DNA of 64,000 bases from NCBI GenBank assembly GCA_008360955.1, contig LUCM01000100.1, positions 140,435 through 204,434 of the forward strand, in the 5' to 3' direction. The translations under genes were made by a program, and so were the position numbers. Shown one piece after another: positions 47,719-60,588 of the stretch. Under the pieces are notes generated by a model. The model made no database searches, was not told the DNA's origin, and saw only the letters and a program-made list of their open reading frames with translations. Within the stretch, counting starts at the first letter, position 1; every line of letters begins with the position of its first letter. This DNA is from Fasciolopsis buskii. Taxonomy: Eukaryota; Platyhelminthes; Trematoda; Plagiorchiida; Fasciolidae.

Positions 47719-48356
47719 GTGAGCTTGTCGAATGGCGCAGCCAATGCGATATCACCACAGTTTTGTTGATCTTTGATCAGGATAGTGATTATGATGAGTC
47801 GATACCCACTACACTTTTTGCGTATCAATCAAATGATCATCCTAGACAGAAATTCGACCGTCACTTTTCTTGTTCAATTTACCCGAAACTTTCAGGTAAT
47901 CGTGAATGATGTCTATGTATTAGTATTTCGTATCATATCCTATTGTATTCAGACGTATATCTAGCTTGCGTAACGGAGTAATTAAAAACACCATCACCAG
48001 AATATTCAAAATATCTCAACCAAACGAAAAAACTACCAACGCAGCGTATGATCAAACTCCAGATTAAAAAAATAGCAGGAAAGAATCACTCGCCTAAAAA
48101 TCGATAAATCTTGTGAGGGATCAAACAGCTGTGCACCTCGTTACTAGGACACTCGTCGTACAAGCCAGTATCGATAAATCATCCCTTTATAGACCAGTAC
48201 AATTTCAGCCACGATGGATTTTGGGTTCTTTTATCGCCTTCAGGAAATCACCTGTTTCATTTTATGACACCTGCGTAATTGTTAAGTCTAGATGTTCTTT
48301 ACATTGTTCTTCTTGAGGATGTTTACAGAATCTCTGATTTTACTTAATCTAGATAT
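47719..48356. other. Non-coding stretch
   Basis: Nothing recognised. Confidence 0.5.
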
Positions 48357-48392
48357 GACTGTACTGTACTGTACTGTACTGTACTGTACTGT
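48357..48392 (+). repeat. (ACTGT)n pentanucleotide array
   Basis: About seven near-perfect GTACT units, with a decayed continuation to about 48,430. Confidence 0.95.
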
Positions 48393-51300
48393 GATGTATC
48401 TACTGTACTGCATTATGCTTTACTATGATGTATTGTCAAAGCCTTCCGATATTCACGATCTTGTTACACATCTGAAGGTACTAAAACTGTCAGGTAACAG
48501 AAGCTGCCGCTTTGGTATCCCGATGGTCGATCACCTGAATGCGAAAGCTTTCTTCGGGCCCAGTTTGGACTATTTAGGCCCTTGCGACACAGAGAGAGCA
48601 GCAGAATGAGAAAACGATCCACGTTGCTCATCGTGTCTGAATTTGATGGTTTTGAATATCTTTGGATAGGTCTACTGCTCAGCTAGTCATCCGATTAACA
48701 GTACAGGGACATTCACATGAATAACTAACACTTTCTTCTTGTTGACTTGTTTCCCGTCATTGTTGTGGTGCACTGGTCATGTGACGAAGGATCGATACTA
48801 ATCAGCTCTCCGTTGCGGTTGGTACCCAACTGACCAGTCATGTTGTCGTTGTTCTCCACCTACGAATTCAGTTCGCATTTCATTTTACAACTCTTTGGCA
48901 AACCGAATCCCAGTGTCTTTATTGTTTTGATCTACCAGTTCTCATTTTTAACAACACATCTGTGGGATTCACCGAAGTTTGACAAAAAACAATCAATTAG
49001 TGTGACTGTGCCGTGGTCCAATAGTTGCCGGAGTGTCTCCATTGCCTTTACGTATTCCTTCTAGATTCGCTTTTCACCAGAAGTTTCACGTTCACTGATC
49101 TGCCAAGTCCCCATGCACTGACCAGTTGAGATTACTTTTACGTTTCCCTTCATAAACCTTGGGTTAATGAAGCTGTGTCATTAGTTACCATGTTTGGTTT
49201 GGGCTACAGTATACTGTCAGTCTGGCCGGCTTCCGACAGCTGACCCCAACAATGAAAAGGCTGCATAAATAGTTGAAAATAAACCAGTACAGTTAGGAAC
49301 TGCAACAGTACTGGTTTATTCTAATAATGATATTCGAAATAACAGTATGCATTGGGATTGCTTCTAGTAACGCACGAATAGAAATTGCGAAAATGTATTG
49401 GAATAGCCCCGGTTCCAGACCAAGCAGCCGAAGAGAATAAAAAGACCGCTGCAGCTGGACGTCCTATTAGAGACATTCGGATACATACTAACTAAACAGG
49501 AAGAAGATTCGCGTGGGATGATAACTGTATCCACAGAATGTCCACTCTTGTCGTTTGCGAGTCCAACTGATTTGTTTTAGTTGTAGTCGATGCGGCCTGC
49601 ATCTAGGCTAATTACACTCGTGCAGATCTCGCCGATGTATTTTGAGCCAAAATGGAAAATCCACACCTGTCGTCAGACTTTCTTCCCGGATGAAATAATC
49701 CCAGATAAAAATGTCCATTTTACCTCGACGTATTGTGATTTATCCAAGCCGAAACTCTCGCACAAAATTGAAGTAAGAAGCGGTAAAACCAGTTATTCGC
49801 TGTGCGATAAAATGTTCGGATCTTTTCCAGATAAGCCCCGCCACTAATGCAAAAAATGGATGGTCGAGAATTTAAGCCTCGCCACTTTTTGCCAGCTCCA
49901 ATTCAATGGACGCACAAAACCTTGACCTATTTTTGATGGAAACAATTCCTTGTCTGCATCTAGGCTTATTTTGTGCACAACTTTCTCCGTTCGGACGCAC
50001 AACCTCTAAGTGAACTTTCTAACGCTTTCAACTCACGTTCATGACAAGGAGACAGCGATACGTTTTTTGCAGAGCCACGGAATGATCCATCAGCAACGTT
50101 TATGCAACAAAGGCCACCAAACGACACTTTCAACTGTTTCTGACAGGTGGAGGCGTAATGTCCAATAGCGTCGGCACAAAATCAGTTTTCGAAAGGGAAC
50201 TGAGCTGGAGAGGTCTAAGATGGAGTTTAGAACAGTAATTCTGTTCGTGTATTGCTGGTCTTGTTCAATAAAAGCTAAAAGTACAGATTTCATATCCTCT
50301 TTTTTCTAATCTTTTTGGGTGGCGGGGGTTAATTTTTGGCGGGACTTATCTGGAAAAGATCCAAATGTTCCTGTCAGGAAATTAACCAACCATTTAATCC
50401 CACGGGAACATTTCAGTCGCATTCAGTAAGGCCACTTGGATTTACAATCTTTCCAGTACGTGAGTGCGGTTTCTCGTCCAAGGCACTAACGATCGTTATC
50501 CATAGTTATCGAAAATCCACAATAACATGGATTGAATCGCTCGTTCGCAAGCTTCAGATTCATTTAGTCCAATTTCCGCAGACAAAAGGACAAACTGAAT
50601 TCGCTGTTGCATGGTGGACCGTTGCCCTCGTCTCTTGGGTTTCACTCAAGACCGCACCAAATAGAGCTGTAGCAGACGATAGGACAGACCATTACTGCGG
50701 TCGACCCCGGGTGTGATCCGTGCAACTCTGCCACAAGAGTGAAAACTATTGGTCCGTGGGCTAGACGGGACGTCAGCTTTCATTAAACGCATGTACCAGC
50801 GAGACTTTCAAGGGCGCAAGGCACAATCACGTGATCCCCTATGAGCATGCCTCCAACAGACTTGCGAGTTTCAACCACACTCTGGAGTGCGAGCGATGCA
50901 ACCGACCCCAGAGCCCAGTGAACAGATCACAGCTGTGCGCTGGAACCACTCCTTTGATGTGATGACTAGGCGCAGAAATCGGGTGACGTAACATCCAAAA
51001 GCAGTCAGTCATGGGCGAGACCACAAAGCTTAAACTGTATGAATACGGAAAACAGTGTTTATCATAGGCGACTCGTCGGTCAGATCATTGCGAGTTACTT
51101 TAAAATACTTTGTTTTCTAATAGCTTTGAGTGAATCGGTCATTGCCTGCCATCGGTCTTCTCAACACTTGAGCTTGGTCTGCAGTGTTCATATTTCCAAC
51201 TGTATATGTTGAGAAAAGTGTCATTTACGTCAGCTCACATTCATATGATTTGCTGTAGTTTTCGTACTTGTTGTTACAGTTCCAGTTTCAGTTTTCCTAA

Positions 51301-54130
51301 CCACTGACCATGCACTGATGTGTTCTGGTTTTGGTTGCTGCTTCGCAGCCTCGAGCGATGAAAGAAAAGCTGAGGGTATGTATCACAAAGACTATAGAGA
51401 AGCAGAAACATTCCGAATGCATAAACCCCAATGGCTGTGGCAGTGAGTCATATCGCCACGAATCTCGTGTTGGGGGGCCTCTTAAGGATCTCAGTGTGGT
51501 AGTCTAACTCGACCTACTCGGCACAGTCCATTAGTCATGGTCTGCATACCCTTTCGCCACTCATGAACTGCTCACAGACTCACTTTTTAAATATTACCTG
51601 TGCCGAAATAGTCGATCGTCAGGGCTACACAACGCATGTTCCGGCCACCTTGACCGATTCAAATTCGGAGCTTCGTCTCACCATTGAGCATTGTAACTCA
51701 GTGACATCCGTCTAACCTCAGGATTGCTAGCACAATTCTCGTGCTGGGTCTTATCATCGCGACACGAACACTGGCAGCGTTGACACAACATCCGGCCTTA
51801 ACAGCTATGGTACTAGAACATATACAAAAACCGATCTTACCGCTGTAATGTTATCTCGACCCTTGCTCTACAGGCGAATGTCGCACCAACGTCAGAGATG
51901 TTTCACATTGGTGGAGCCTTCGGTGTACTTAAAGACTTTTCGTGCGATAAGCGACCACCGGGTAATATGTCACTGACCAGCTTCCGTAATCACCTCAGTC
52001 ACGAATTTGATAAGAGGAGGAGGATGGTGAATGAGCAGAAAGCTGAGCAACACCACATGTTTTGATGAATTCTGCGGGAAGCTCACCGAACTAGATCTTG
52101 GCTGTTTGTATGCAACCGTTGGAAGAGAACAAAGAATTACTTTGACATTATTCTTCAGTGAGAGTGAGCACCAAAGAATCGCACGGACGACTGAGCTGAA
52201 TTACACTTTCAGTTGGAGAAAGACAGCGATTGTGAGTCTACGGAACGTGTGCCTGTGTGGCCCAAAACCCGTCGTATAGATGGGATGTCGTCAGCATTGC
52301 CCGATCGGATAGTAAACCGGCTTGATTCTCACGTACACGCTCTTTCCTAGCGCTAGCTACTTGGTGGAGAACAATCAGCGCGAACAGCTTGGATGCAATA
52401 AGTATAAAACTAGTTTGTCTATTGTTTTCAAAATAAGGTATATCACCTCCCTGATGCAGATCAGCTTCAGAAGTTTCGTTAACCCCGATTTTAGACCTAA
52501 ACGCCGTCCTTGGAAAAGGAGGTTAACAGCCCACTAGAATCAGGCCTCCTAAGGGAAACTATCACATAGATATTTTCCATTTCTGATAGAGAACTGCTAT
52601 GTATCCGTATTATTTCAACTGAAGGCATACGTAGAAGGTTCGCTGTTGTAGTGGGCTAACTCGGCTGTCTTTCCAGCTTTCTGAACGACCCTCTTGAGCG
52701 TGAATGAGAGAGCCGTTAGATTCCTTGACCACCTCGCTGACCTCGACTTTCGTGGGCATGTATCCTTAACTAGCCGCTAGAGATTTCCAGTACAGCCAGT
52801 AGCCACAATCTTCTTCATTTCTCTAGAGTTCCTTGTCCATCGCAGCTCGTGGCCCTTTCTCAAGCGTCCTTCGGCTGACGTTCCAAGGATTTACGCGTCT
52901 CATTTGGCATCTTGCTGAGTGATGGATCTGCGGTCGTCTAATAGAACAATCGATATCAAAGTTTCCCATGATTTTTGCGACTCATGTAACCCAGAGTCCT
53001 GCTTGGTGTCCGCTGCTGGATCCAGGGCATCTTCGATTTGCTCACAATGTTTTCTGGGGTCCTGGCATTTATGTGCGACAGTAGCCGTACACAGAAGCAG
53101 TCGCCAAGGTGCGGTGGTTTTCGTACTGTTGACACCACAGACTAGGCCCAAACAAGTGTGAGCTCCTACCAAAACACGATCTGATTCCACATTTGTGAAC
53201 CAAAATGGTCGACAACCTATCACTGATCCATGCTACCGTCAGCTAATGGCAATTTGGTCAGTCTGAGTCCAATGCTTTGAATATATGAGAGTGGGCCAAG
53301 TGATTCGAGGTTGGTTTTCATGAGAAACATTTGTGTTCCGTAGAGCAGTATACGGTCTGAATGAGACGGTCCCCATTGTCGTTTCGATGGGCTTGGGCTA
53401 AAATGCGACATTAGTGATTGTACACAAAAGTCTATGCAATACAGTAAATGGGCCTTCGACTGTTCTTTCTGTCTTCCTCAAACAATCAACTTGGGTGTTG
53501 AAACCACCGGCAACGACCACAACATACGATGAAAGCACCGTTCGAAGCAAATGAGACAAGCGCAGTAGAACTCGTCTTTAAGTTCAGCAGAGCCGCTGCT
53601 CATGTGTGGAAACGGACAAGGTGAACAATCACCGATTTTTCGGATGACTACTGTCGGCACGCACTGAAGGGCCCAACTGAAACGGGCACAAACGACTGTT
53701 GGTTGACCTCCTTTCAAGATCTCGGCCTCAGACGCAGGGAAGTTAGTTTGTCCATATACATAAATTCCAAAGTAAGCAGCACGCATATTGCTTCCTTCGT
53801 GTGTACTCCGGTATATTTTTCCAAAACCTCGTCAACATGTGTAGTGGGAATTCATATTTTCATCGTGCCTGACGTGACAAGTCAGATTATCGGACAAATC
53901 CGTTGGTATATCGAAATCCAGCAGTCCATCGGTCGATAATTGCACTGGGGCCATCAAGTTGAGGTAGTTTGAGGTGTTGTTGTCTATCACGGTCCTTTTG
54001 TGGTTTCGAATCACAAGGTCAGCAGTGAAAAAACACTTTAGGACAATGAGAGCGCAGTGGCTGGCAGCGTGTACCGAAAAACAAAACCGTCCAATGCAAG
54101 ATGCTACCTCGCCCTCGAAAGAACTTTCTT
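48393..54130. other. Long non-coding stretch, no gene recognised
   Basis: Nearly 6 kb. Open frames at 49590-49847, 50336-50716 and 52900-53223 show no recognisable family, catalytic motif or zinc knuckle. The even composition and lack of simple repeats suggest old intergenic or intronic DNA. Confidence 0.5.
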
Positions 54131-54312
54131 ATAACTTTTATCTTTTACATTTTTTGTTAATGAAATAATAATGTAAATCACTTTTCAGGAAGGGAACTGC
54201 GACCAACAGAGGGCCGCCAAGTGGAGAAGTTGACCGACGGTGGTTTAATTCGAAACAACGAATTTTACATCAAAACTTCACGACCTAATCCACTTGACCA
54301 CCGCCGGCCAAT
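54131..54312 (-). mobile_element. tRNA-derived SINE, moderately decayed
   Basis: The minus strand has head GCCGGCGGTGGTCAAGTGG with A box TGGTCAAGTGG (54290-54300), B box TGTTTCGAATT (54247-54257, decayed), body TCAACTTCTCCACTTGGCGG and GTTCCCTTCCTG, and tail GATTTACATTATTATTTC ending in AAAAGATAAAAG. It sits flush after a diverged repeat (54313-54600) in the same orientation. Confidence 0.8.
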
Positions 54313-54600
54313 GTTGTATGTAACAACTGGACGAATAAGATCATGAGTCTATGTCTGTCCGGTTTATCGGGTTTGAATCCAATCGAAAACACATAGGTCT
54401 GTTTGGAAGAAAAAACTATTCTGGTGGGGAACTGTGGTGAGCTTACACGCAATTCACGTGATGCAGTCTGGTACAGCTTCAAGTTGGTTTGAGTGGGCAG
54501 GCAACCAATGGGAATCATGATGACAAGTGGTTGTGAAATCCAAATATTCATTGAGGGCGACTGGACAGAAAGCATTCCACCAATCGGAATATGTCCAACT
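54313..54600 (-). repeat. Diverged interspersed repeat joined to a SINE
   Basis: Its minus strand matches the + strand of 24111-24310 in block order (TTCCGATTGG, CCAGTCGCC, CCCATTGG, GCTGTACCAGA, GTAAGCTCACCA) and then runs into TTCGATTGGATTCAAAC, which loosely resembles 29040-29110. Family unknown. Confidence 0.5.
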
Positions 54601-57094
54601 TTGTATATAAATCCATGAGTTGTAAATAGAACTTGAACTTGTTCCTGTTCCTGTTTCTGTTCGGCTGTGGTCTTCTTGTTGACTTCATTCGTGTAGATTT
54701 GGCCGGATCCAATTCAGAACACACTGACAACTTGTATCCGTTCGTTATCATGAGTGACCAAATTCCATGTATTTGTTACACGTCTAAGCAGTACTAGAAT
54801 CCACCGGCACTTCTGAGTTGGCGAAATATCCTGAAAATAGTTTGGGACAAAATACCGGTAGTGGTCATCCACCGGCCAATGGGTATCTAGCCACGAAGAA
54901 AAGGGACAATGATTCGTTGAGTGGTCCTAAATACGAGGTATTGTCATCCAGTGGCTCACAATATTTTGTTGATTGTATTTTCATTTAAAATGACTACCCA
55001 ATCCTCACTTGTTAGCACAGTCTTGAAGCTCTTTAGGAGGATATATTCATGATGTCTTGTGCACTCTGAAAAGGTCACACTAGCAGCATGTGCCAGCACG
55101 ACTGTAACCCGGTACTAAGCAAGACAAGGTAGCGACAAGTCCCGGCTGCTTGGTAGTACGAACAATGAACTATTGGGCATTGGTTCAATGTTTTAGGGTA
55201 AAAATGGTGTATTTTGATCGCCAGCTGTAATGATCATGCTGTCAGCAGATGAACCGCCCGTTGTCATCTTGTGACTGTTGAAAAACAAAATCATAGGTAT
55301 TTGTGCGGTTAACCTCACATATTAGCTCAAAATAACCGTTAGTCACATTTCGTTTTGGCATTAAAACATCACCAAAATTAAACTGACGGAATGAAGGGCC
55401 TGCTTTTAGCATTTTAGAAGCTGGCGCTTCACCAGAAGTGGTCTACGCACTGATGGGAAAACGGCAAAGTTTTCTCGTGTTTTTGTAAGAAATCTCACTT
55501 CTTCAACTTCTCCGAGGAAAACGTTCGTTTGGGATACCCGGGATTGAACCTTCACATCAGTTCAAGTCCAGAAATTTCACCGAAGCAGAACAAAATGAAC
55601 TTCGTTCTGTCGTTGGTGCAGAGGCCCTGTCCTTGTGGTAGCGTTCTCACAGTTTGTATGCTAGCTTACATTGAGATTTTACCGGCCAGCACGAATCCAG
55701 TGCAGAAACAGCAAGCCGAGCGCGAATGGTTGTTACCTCTGACCCCAATCCGTAATCCATTAATTGTGGTGTTCTGTGGTAATTCTGCTTGAAAATCACG
55801 TGACACAGAATTTGGTGGAGCTCTGCTGTCGGCCAAAGTAGAATCTACCAATCCAAATAGTAAAGAATCGCGAAGGTAAAAGCAAATATCCTGTGACGAT
55901 CATTAGGTTATTGCATAGGCTTACTGGTGATCAATGTCCGTGTATCATTACTATTGATTGCATTTCGTGGTAACATTCCGAGTAGAACTATTACTATTCT
56001 CCAGATCTTTTATATCCGGCTTTTACAACTTCTATTTTGACGTCACTCACACTTTGAGCACAACTTTTCTAATACTCCTTGGTTCGATACCACCACGAGT
56101 TGGGCTTGATTTAGTTACCCAATGTTATTCTATCTGTCCGAATGATATAATAACCCAGTGAATTGTTAGTGACGATTATTCACTCAGGTGTTGTAGATAT
56201 TGAAGTTCTTGTCTGTTTTCTTACTGAAAACGAATTTTTCGATTGTCATTTTATGGTAGCTACCGTGGAACTACGAGGTTCTCGGAAGTTATTCGTTAGC
56301 ACATACGCAAAAAAGCGTAAAATGGACTGTTAGATACGCACATTTGCGTATACTACCCGAGAACATTGGGCTCATTGTTCCACTGCTCACATTACAAAGT
56401 GTTTTTCAATAGGATCTCATTTGAATCGCTGGGAACGTGAATGGATGATAAATTCATTTAAGAATCACATGGTGATCCGTCGGAGGATTTTCGTCGGTCA
56501 GGCAAGGCTAACCTTCAGCAAAGGGACACAAGGCCAGAAAGTATTGGTTTTTCTTCGCACGCTTCTAACGATTCAAGTGAGATTCGGGTGAGAAACTAAG
56601 AAAGGATCGCAGAGCACTAGTATAGGGATGGCTGGACAAAAGAATACCGGGAACGCACACCTGAAGGGCCGCAATGACCGCGAAACCCGTCGTGTGCTTC
56701 CGGCCAAATTTTGTTCATCCACCTATGTGCGAAATGTACTACTGAGAAGAAAAACCAGTATTTTCGGGCCTGGTCTTTTCAAGTTCGAAAATTTCCCGGA
56801 TCCATGGTATTTCATAAATCCGTCGACAAAAATTTCGGATCCTTAGGTTCTCGCAGAATTTACACCTCTGAGCGGAATACAAAGACAATTTCACACAGTT
56901 TATTGTGGTAGCTGCATAAACTACTCAATTGTAAGGTTACTAGTGTTTACCTTTTACAAATAATAAAATATGACAAGAAATAACAAAACTCTAGTGCCAC
57001 TTGGGCTTTCATGTCAGTGAATCACGCTAGTAACGAGTGCAGCGACTGTTTCATTTCAGAATACGAATACATCTGCGAACACTGTCCAGAAGAC

Positions 57095-57131
57095 CGAGGA
57101 ACCCCTCCCTCTTTCAGAGGGGCTTTTCCTC
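57095..57131. other. Stem-loop
   Basis: Arms GAGGAA.CCCCT and AGGGG.TTTTCCTC pair over about 11 bp around a short pyrimidine-rich loop. About 50 to 110 bp further on, AACCACCCTC (about 57,180) and GAGGGTGGTT (about 57,243) form a second inverted pair. Possibly the remains of a small inverted-repeat element. Confidence 0.4.
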
Positions 57132-57870
57132 ATTGCTTTAGTGTATGTACCGGCTAGATGGAGCAAAAACATAACAAATAACCACCCTCAGATGAACTGT
57201 GCCCATATATTACATTGGCTTTCAAATCCCTCAGCCTAGTCGAGGGTGGTTGCCCCAGGTTGCTTTTCCGATACTCGTCCTAAACGTCTTCTGGAATGCT
57301 TCCAAATGACCTCTGCTGAAGAAGTCCTACACAATAGCTTCTCGTGGCAAAGGTGTTTCCACTAAAATGCGAAGGCGAAGACAAATACCCGGGTCCCTCC
57401 ACCAACCTGATTGAACGCTGATAATCACTCTAAGGAGAATGACTTGGTACTGATTCCCAACCAACCGTGGACGTGGTATGAAACATGGTTGTATGTTCAC
57501 TGGTATCTGTACCACAGGGATGCACTGGGAACCGATTCAGTCGGAAGAGCATGTGAATTAATCCGTCCGTCACTTGTTCCCAGTAGGTTGTGTGATCTTC
57601 AGATCGTTCTGTGCCTAGTGAGTTAGGCCATTTGGTCAACGGCATGGGATAGGGTCTCCTAAGTCATCGCTATACTTCGTTTTGCGCAATACCCACACAA
57701 AAGAGAATTAAGGATTCCGACAGATTGCCATTAATGTGGAGATGGAGAATGGAAGAACCAGAATGTGCGGAGAGCTCCACATATTGTTTCTACTTCTTTC
57801 TTCCTTTCTGCTCATTGTTTTCGTCGTTCACCGTGATACCGATAGCGCATGCTCAGTACACAGATTTGTG

Positions 57871-57871
<1 letters not shown>

Positions 57872-57912
<41 letters not shown>
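57872..57912. repeat. (AT)n microsatellite
   Basis: About 20 uninterrupted TA units, the longest in the window. Confidence 0.95.
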
Positions 57913-57914
<2 letters not shown>

Positions 57915-58077
57915 TCTAGAGGCCGATCATTCGGTGTGCAACATCCCGTGGCCTGCGGCTTGTAATCACGGAAATTTCGTCACCTCTTGTACTGTTGATG
58001 TTCGATAAATCGTTGGAGGCCTCTCTGGATAGCCTGGCTGCTGCTATATTCGCCTTGCAATCATTCTTTGCCGATTG

Positions 58078-58150
58078 ACGTTCGAGTTCGGGCACGATGG
58101 ACATGCACTGCGGACGATTTCTAACAAGGATGAATCAACTGCACAACGAT
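58078..58150 (+). mobile_element. Fragment of the composite element family
   Basis: GTTCGAGTTCGGGCACGATGG, CATGCACTGC and AACAAGGATGAA follow the same order as the tRNA-like core edge and inner arm of elements A, B and C. Both ends are lost. Confidence 0.5.
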
Positions 58151-58408
58151 TTCATCATTCCCTAATGACCAGTCCGTCTTTCGCAGTACAAGAGGATTAT
58201 TTTCCAAAATCCTTATTCATACCTTTAGTCAGAGCCAGAAAAGATGTCTGAAGATCCCTTTTTAATGGCTCACGAAGAATCGTGTCTGAAACAGGTCAGA
58301 ATTATCAATTCGGTTTGCGAAGGAAGAGTTACTCTTGACTGTTCCTACTTGACAGGTGCGTTCTTTGAGCAGCATAATATAGTTCATTTTTGCTGTCTCC
58401 TTTCTCAG

Positions 58409-58597
58409 AAGCAGTCTGTAGTTCTCGTCATCCAGTATTATTTGCCATCCAGGTTTGGACTGCAATCACCAGAGAAGTGCCAACACCGGTCCGATAACCT
58501 ACTGGTAATTTCCGATGGTGACCGGGTGGATTTATTAGCCATGGCGCGGATAAACCCTGGAACTATTTGGACCCGTAGCTTCTGCGGGACACCTATT
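58409..58597 (+). CDS. Possible exon: second half of a CUB-like domain
   Basis: A good acceptor (TGTCTCCTTTCTCAG) precedes 63 codons ending at a TGA. The protein has SVVLVIQYYLPS, then a Cys, RSDNLLVISDG, and RSFCG. This order (hydrophobic strand, Cys, D-x-L-x-I-x-D-G, then C-G) is the signature of the C-terminal half of a CUB domain, an extracellular beta-sandwich in secreted proteases and receptors. The first half (two Cys) was not found upstream, and the frame stops four residues after CG instead of continuing to the last strands. It may be a degenerate exon, a pseudogene piece or coincidence. Confidence 0.35.
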
Positions 58598-58600
58598 TGA

Positions 58601-60588
58601 AATTAGCCAAACTATAACACTCGTCATCCTAGTAGGTATAAACTGGAAACTTTTTTTTAAACGACAACATCATTCTAAAATTGTTGTATTTCGCCAACTC
58701 ACATGATATGGAAGAAGCCAAATTGCCGTAAATCGAGTGTTTGTTTGGGAATTTTGACTTTATACTTCAAACTTCACGTGTAACAGCTAATTCCACAACT
58801 TCACAAAAGATTGCACAATTTTGTTATAGCTACAAATTTGTGCCCAAGTGCTGCATCAACACCGTTGACTGTGAGTGACGGTATCTGGAGGGGGCTTTCT
58901 AACAGAACTTGGCCCAAAGGGAAAAGGGGTACAAAGTATGTTCTGTGACGAAAAGCTTCACGACTTCTGTATCAACGTGAGTTGGCAGCGAATTGGTAAA
59001 ATCAAACGAAAACCAACTAATAAAAACAGTTTGTCTGATCGAAGATCGCTTTGAACTGTGACTGCATTTGTAGCTTGCAGGCTATCAGCTACCTCGTTAG
59101 TGTTGTAATGCAAGTGCTAGTGTTGGTTGATACTTATAATGGACTTCAACTCAAGCCGTTTTTCATGTCGGTCTCGCATATACACATGTCCATGGATGGT
59201 ACACCTTGAGTTACTGTGGTTCCTGTGGATCAAGGAGATTAATTCTAATAATACGCTAATGGTACGCTTCCGAGAGTTGGACAAGTGATAGTCTCCATTT
59301 CGTTGCTTTGGCACTGAGAATATTCTACTTGTTATTATTTCGTTATGCTCTACACTTTGTCCCCATAGTGGCCGGCCAGCCAGGGAAATACCTACTGCAG
59401 TTTTACAAAAATTCACACAGGGACAGGTCAAGCCAATTAAAATTGCCTACCGGCAGGCTTTCCGAGAGTCACTTTTTTCTCGGTCACGGGCTGTGCAAAA
59501 TCCGAGGAAGCATTCCCCTGACGGACCGGCGACTTTGGGAAAATCGGTGTATCCCAATCAAAACAAAATGAGACCACCTAGTTTGGATTCATATGTGAAG
59601 TCGAACGAAATGCGCGAAATACCTGACCCGCATTTCTACCCACCAGGAGCAAACCAAAAGAAAATGTCCTCTGTGAAGCGATGATGACGCGATTAGGATT
59701 CCGTCAAAAAGAAACCGTTCCATACCTGTCAGACAAATAGTCAGATGCTAATCGAACGACGTTAAACAGTTCACTAAGGAACCTTGAGGTAGTACTGAAA
59801 AGTCACAATTGTGGTTGCCATAGGAGGAGATGACAGTTAATAAATAACATTGACTGGTTTACCCTTTGAAGAACACCACATGCCAACCAGCATGTGTGCA
59901 CTGGATCAGAGACCACACAAGGTACCGCCATAAGTTTTGCGTCTAACCGTTTCAAATCTCAGTTTGCTGAATAACACAACGCCACCTGGTTACACAAACG
60001 CACGAGCAATGCATTGTCATTCGCATTGTATGTCTTTGTGCTATGATGCGCTAGCCACGTGATTTATGACAGCACCTGCCAACCACTTGACATTTATCTC
60101 AAAGGTAGGCGGGAAAAAACGTCGATGCCACTGATACTACCATGATTACATAGAGGTGGAACTGCATATACCAAGACTAATTTGACCACGCGATATCAGG
60201 ATCAGTGGGTCAAACTGTCCACTACTACCTAGTAGGAAAGGAAAGTGCTGCTATCTTATTTGTTCTCAAGTACAGTTGTCCTAAACAGGATACCTTTCCC
60301 AAACAAGGTACACGGTGTGCAATTCCACTCAATCGAAACAGTATGGAAGCTGAACATGCATCAAAGAGGACCACCGATCGACAATCAAGCAGGTTTTATT
60401 ACTAACTACTAAAAGTAGGACCACGACAACTTGAGGAGTTCATTAGATGTGCCGATAATTACTGATAACTGCAGTAGTAAATAGTGTCATACTCACGATC
60501 AGATTTCGCGTGAAATACAATGGAGTGTAAAAGTCATGCTGCAGCGTAAGACAGACATCGCAATAATATGATACTAGTAGGAGACTAA
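58601..60588. other. Non-coding stretch
   Basis: No gene recognised. Frames at 59308-59571 and 60205-60405 have no family signature. Confidence 0.5.

Larger units (their letters stand above)
54601..58077. other. Non-coding stretch with a stem-loop and an (AT)n tract
   Basis: No gene recognised. The listed hairpin (57095-57131) and microsatellite (57872-57912) are the only structures seen. Confidence 0.5.

Noticed and set aside
49590..49847. 85-codon frame with a Cys-containing protein
   Set aside because: No family resemblance and no convincing splice pair; not enough to call an exon.
57095..57131. Rho-independent terminator
   Set aside because: The window is eukaryotic, and the stem has no adjoining gene end or T-run of the right kind.
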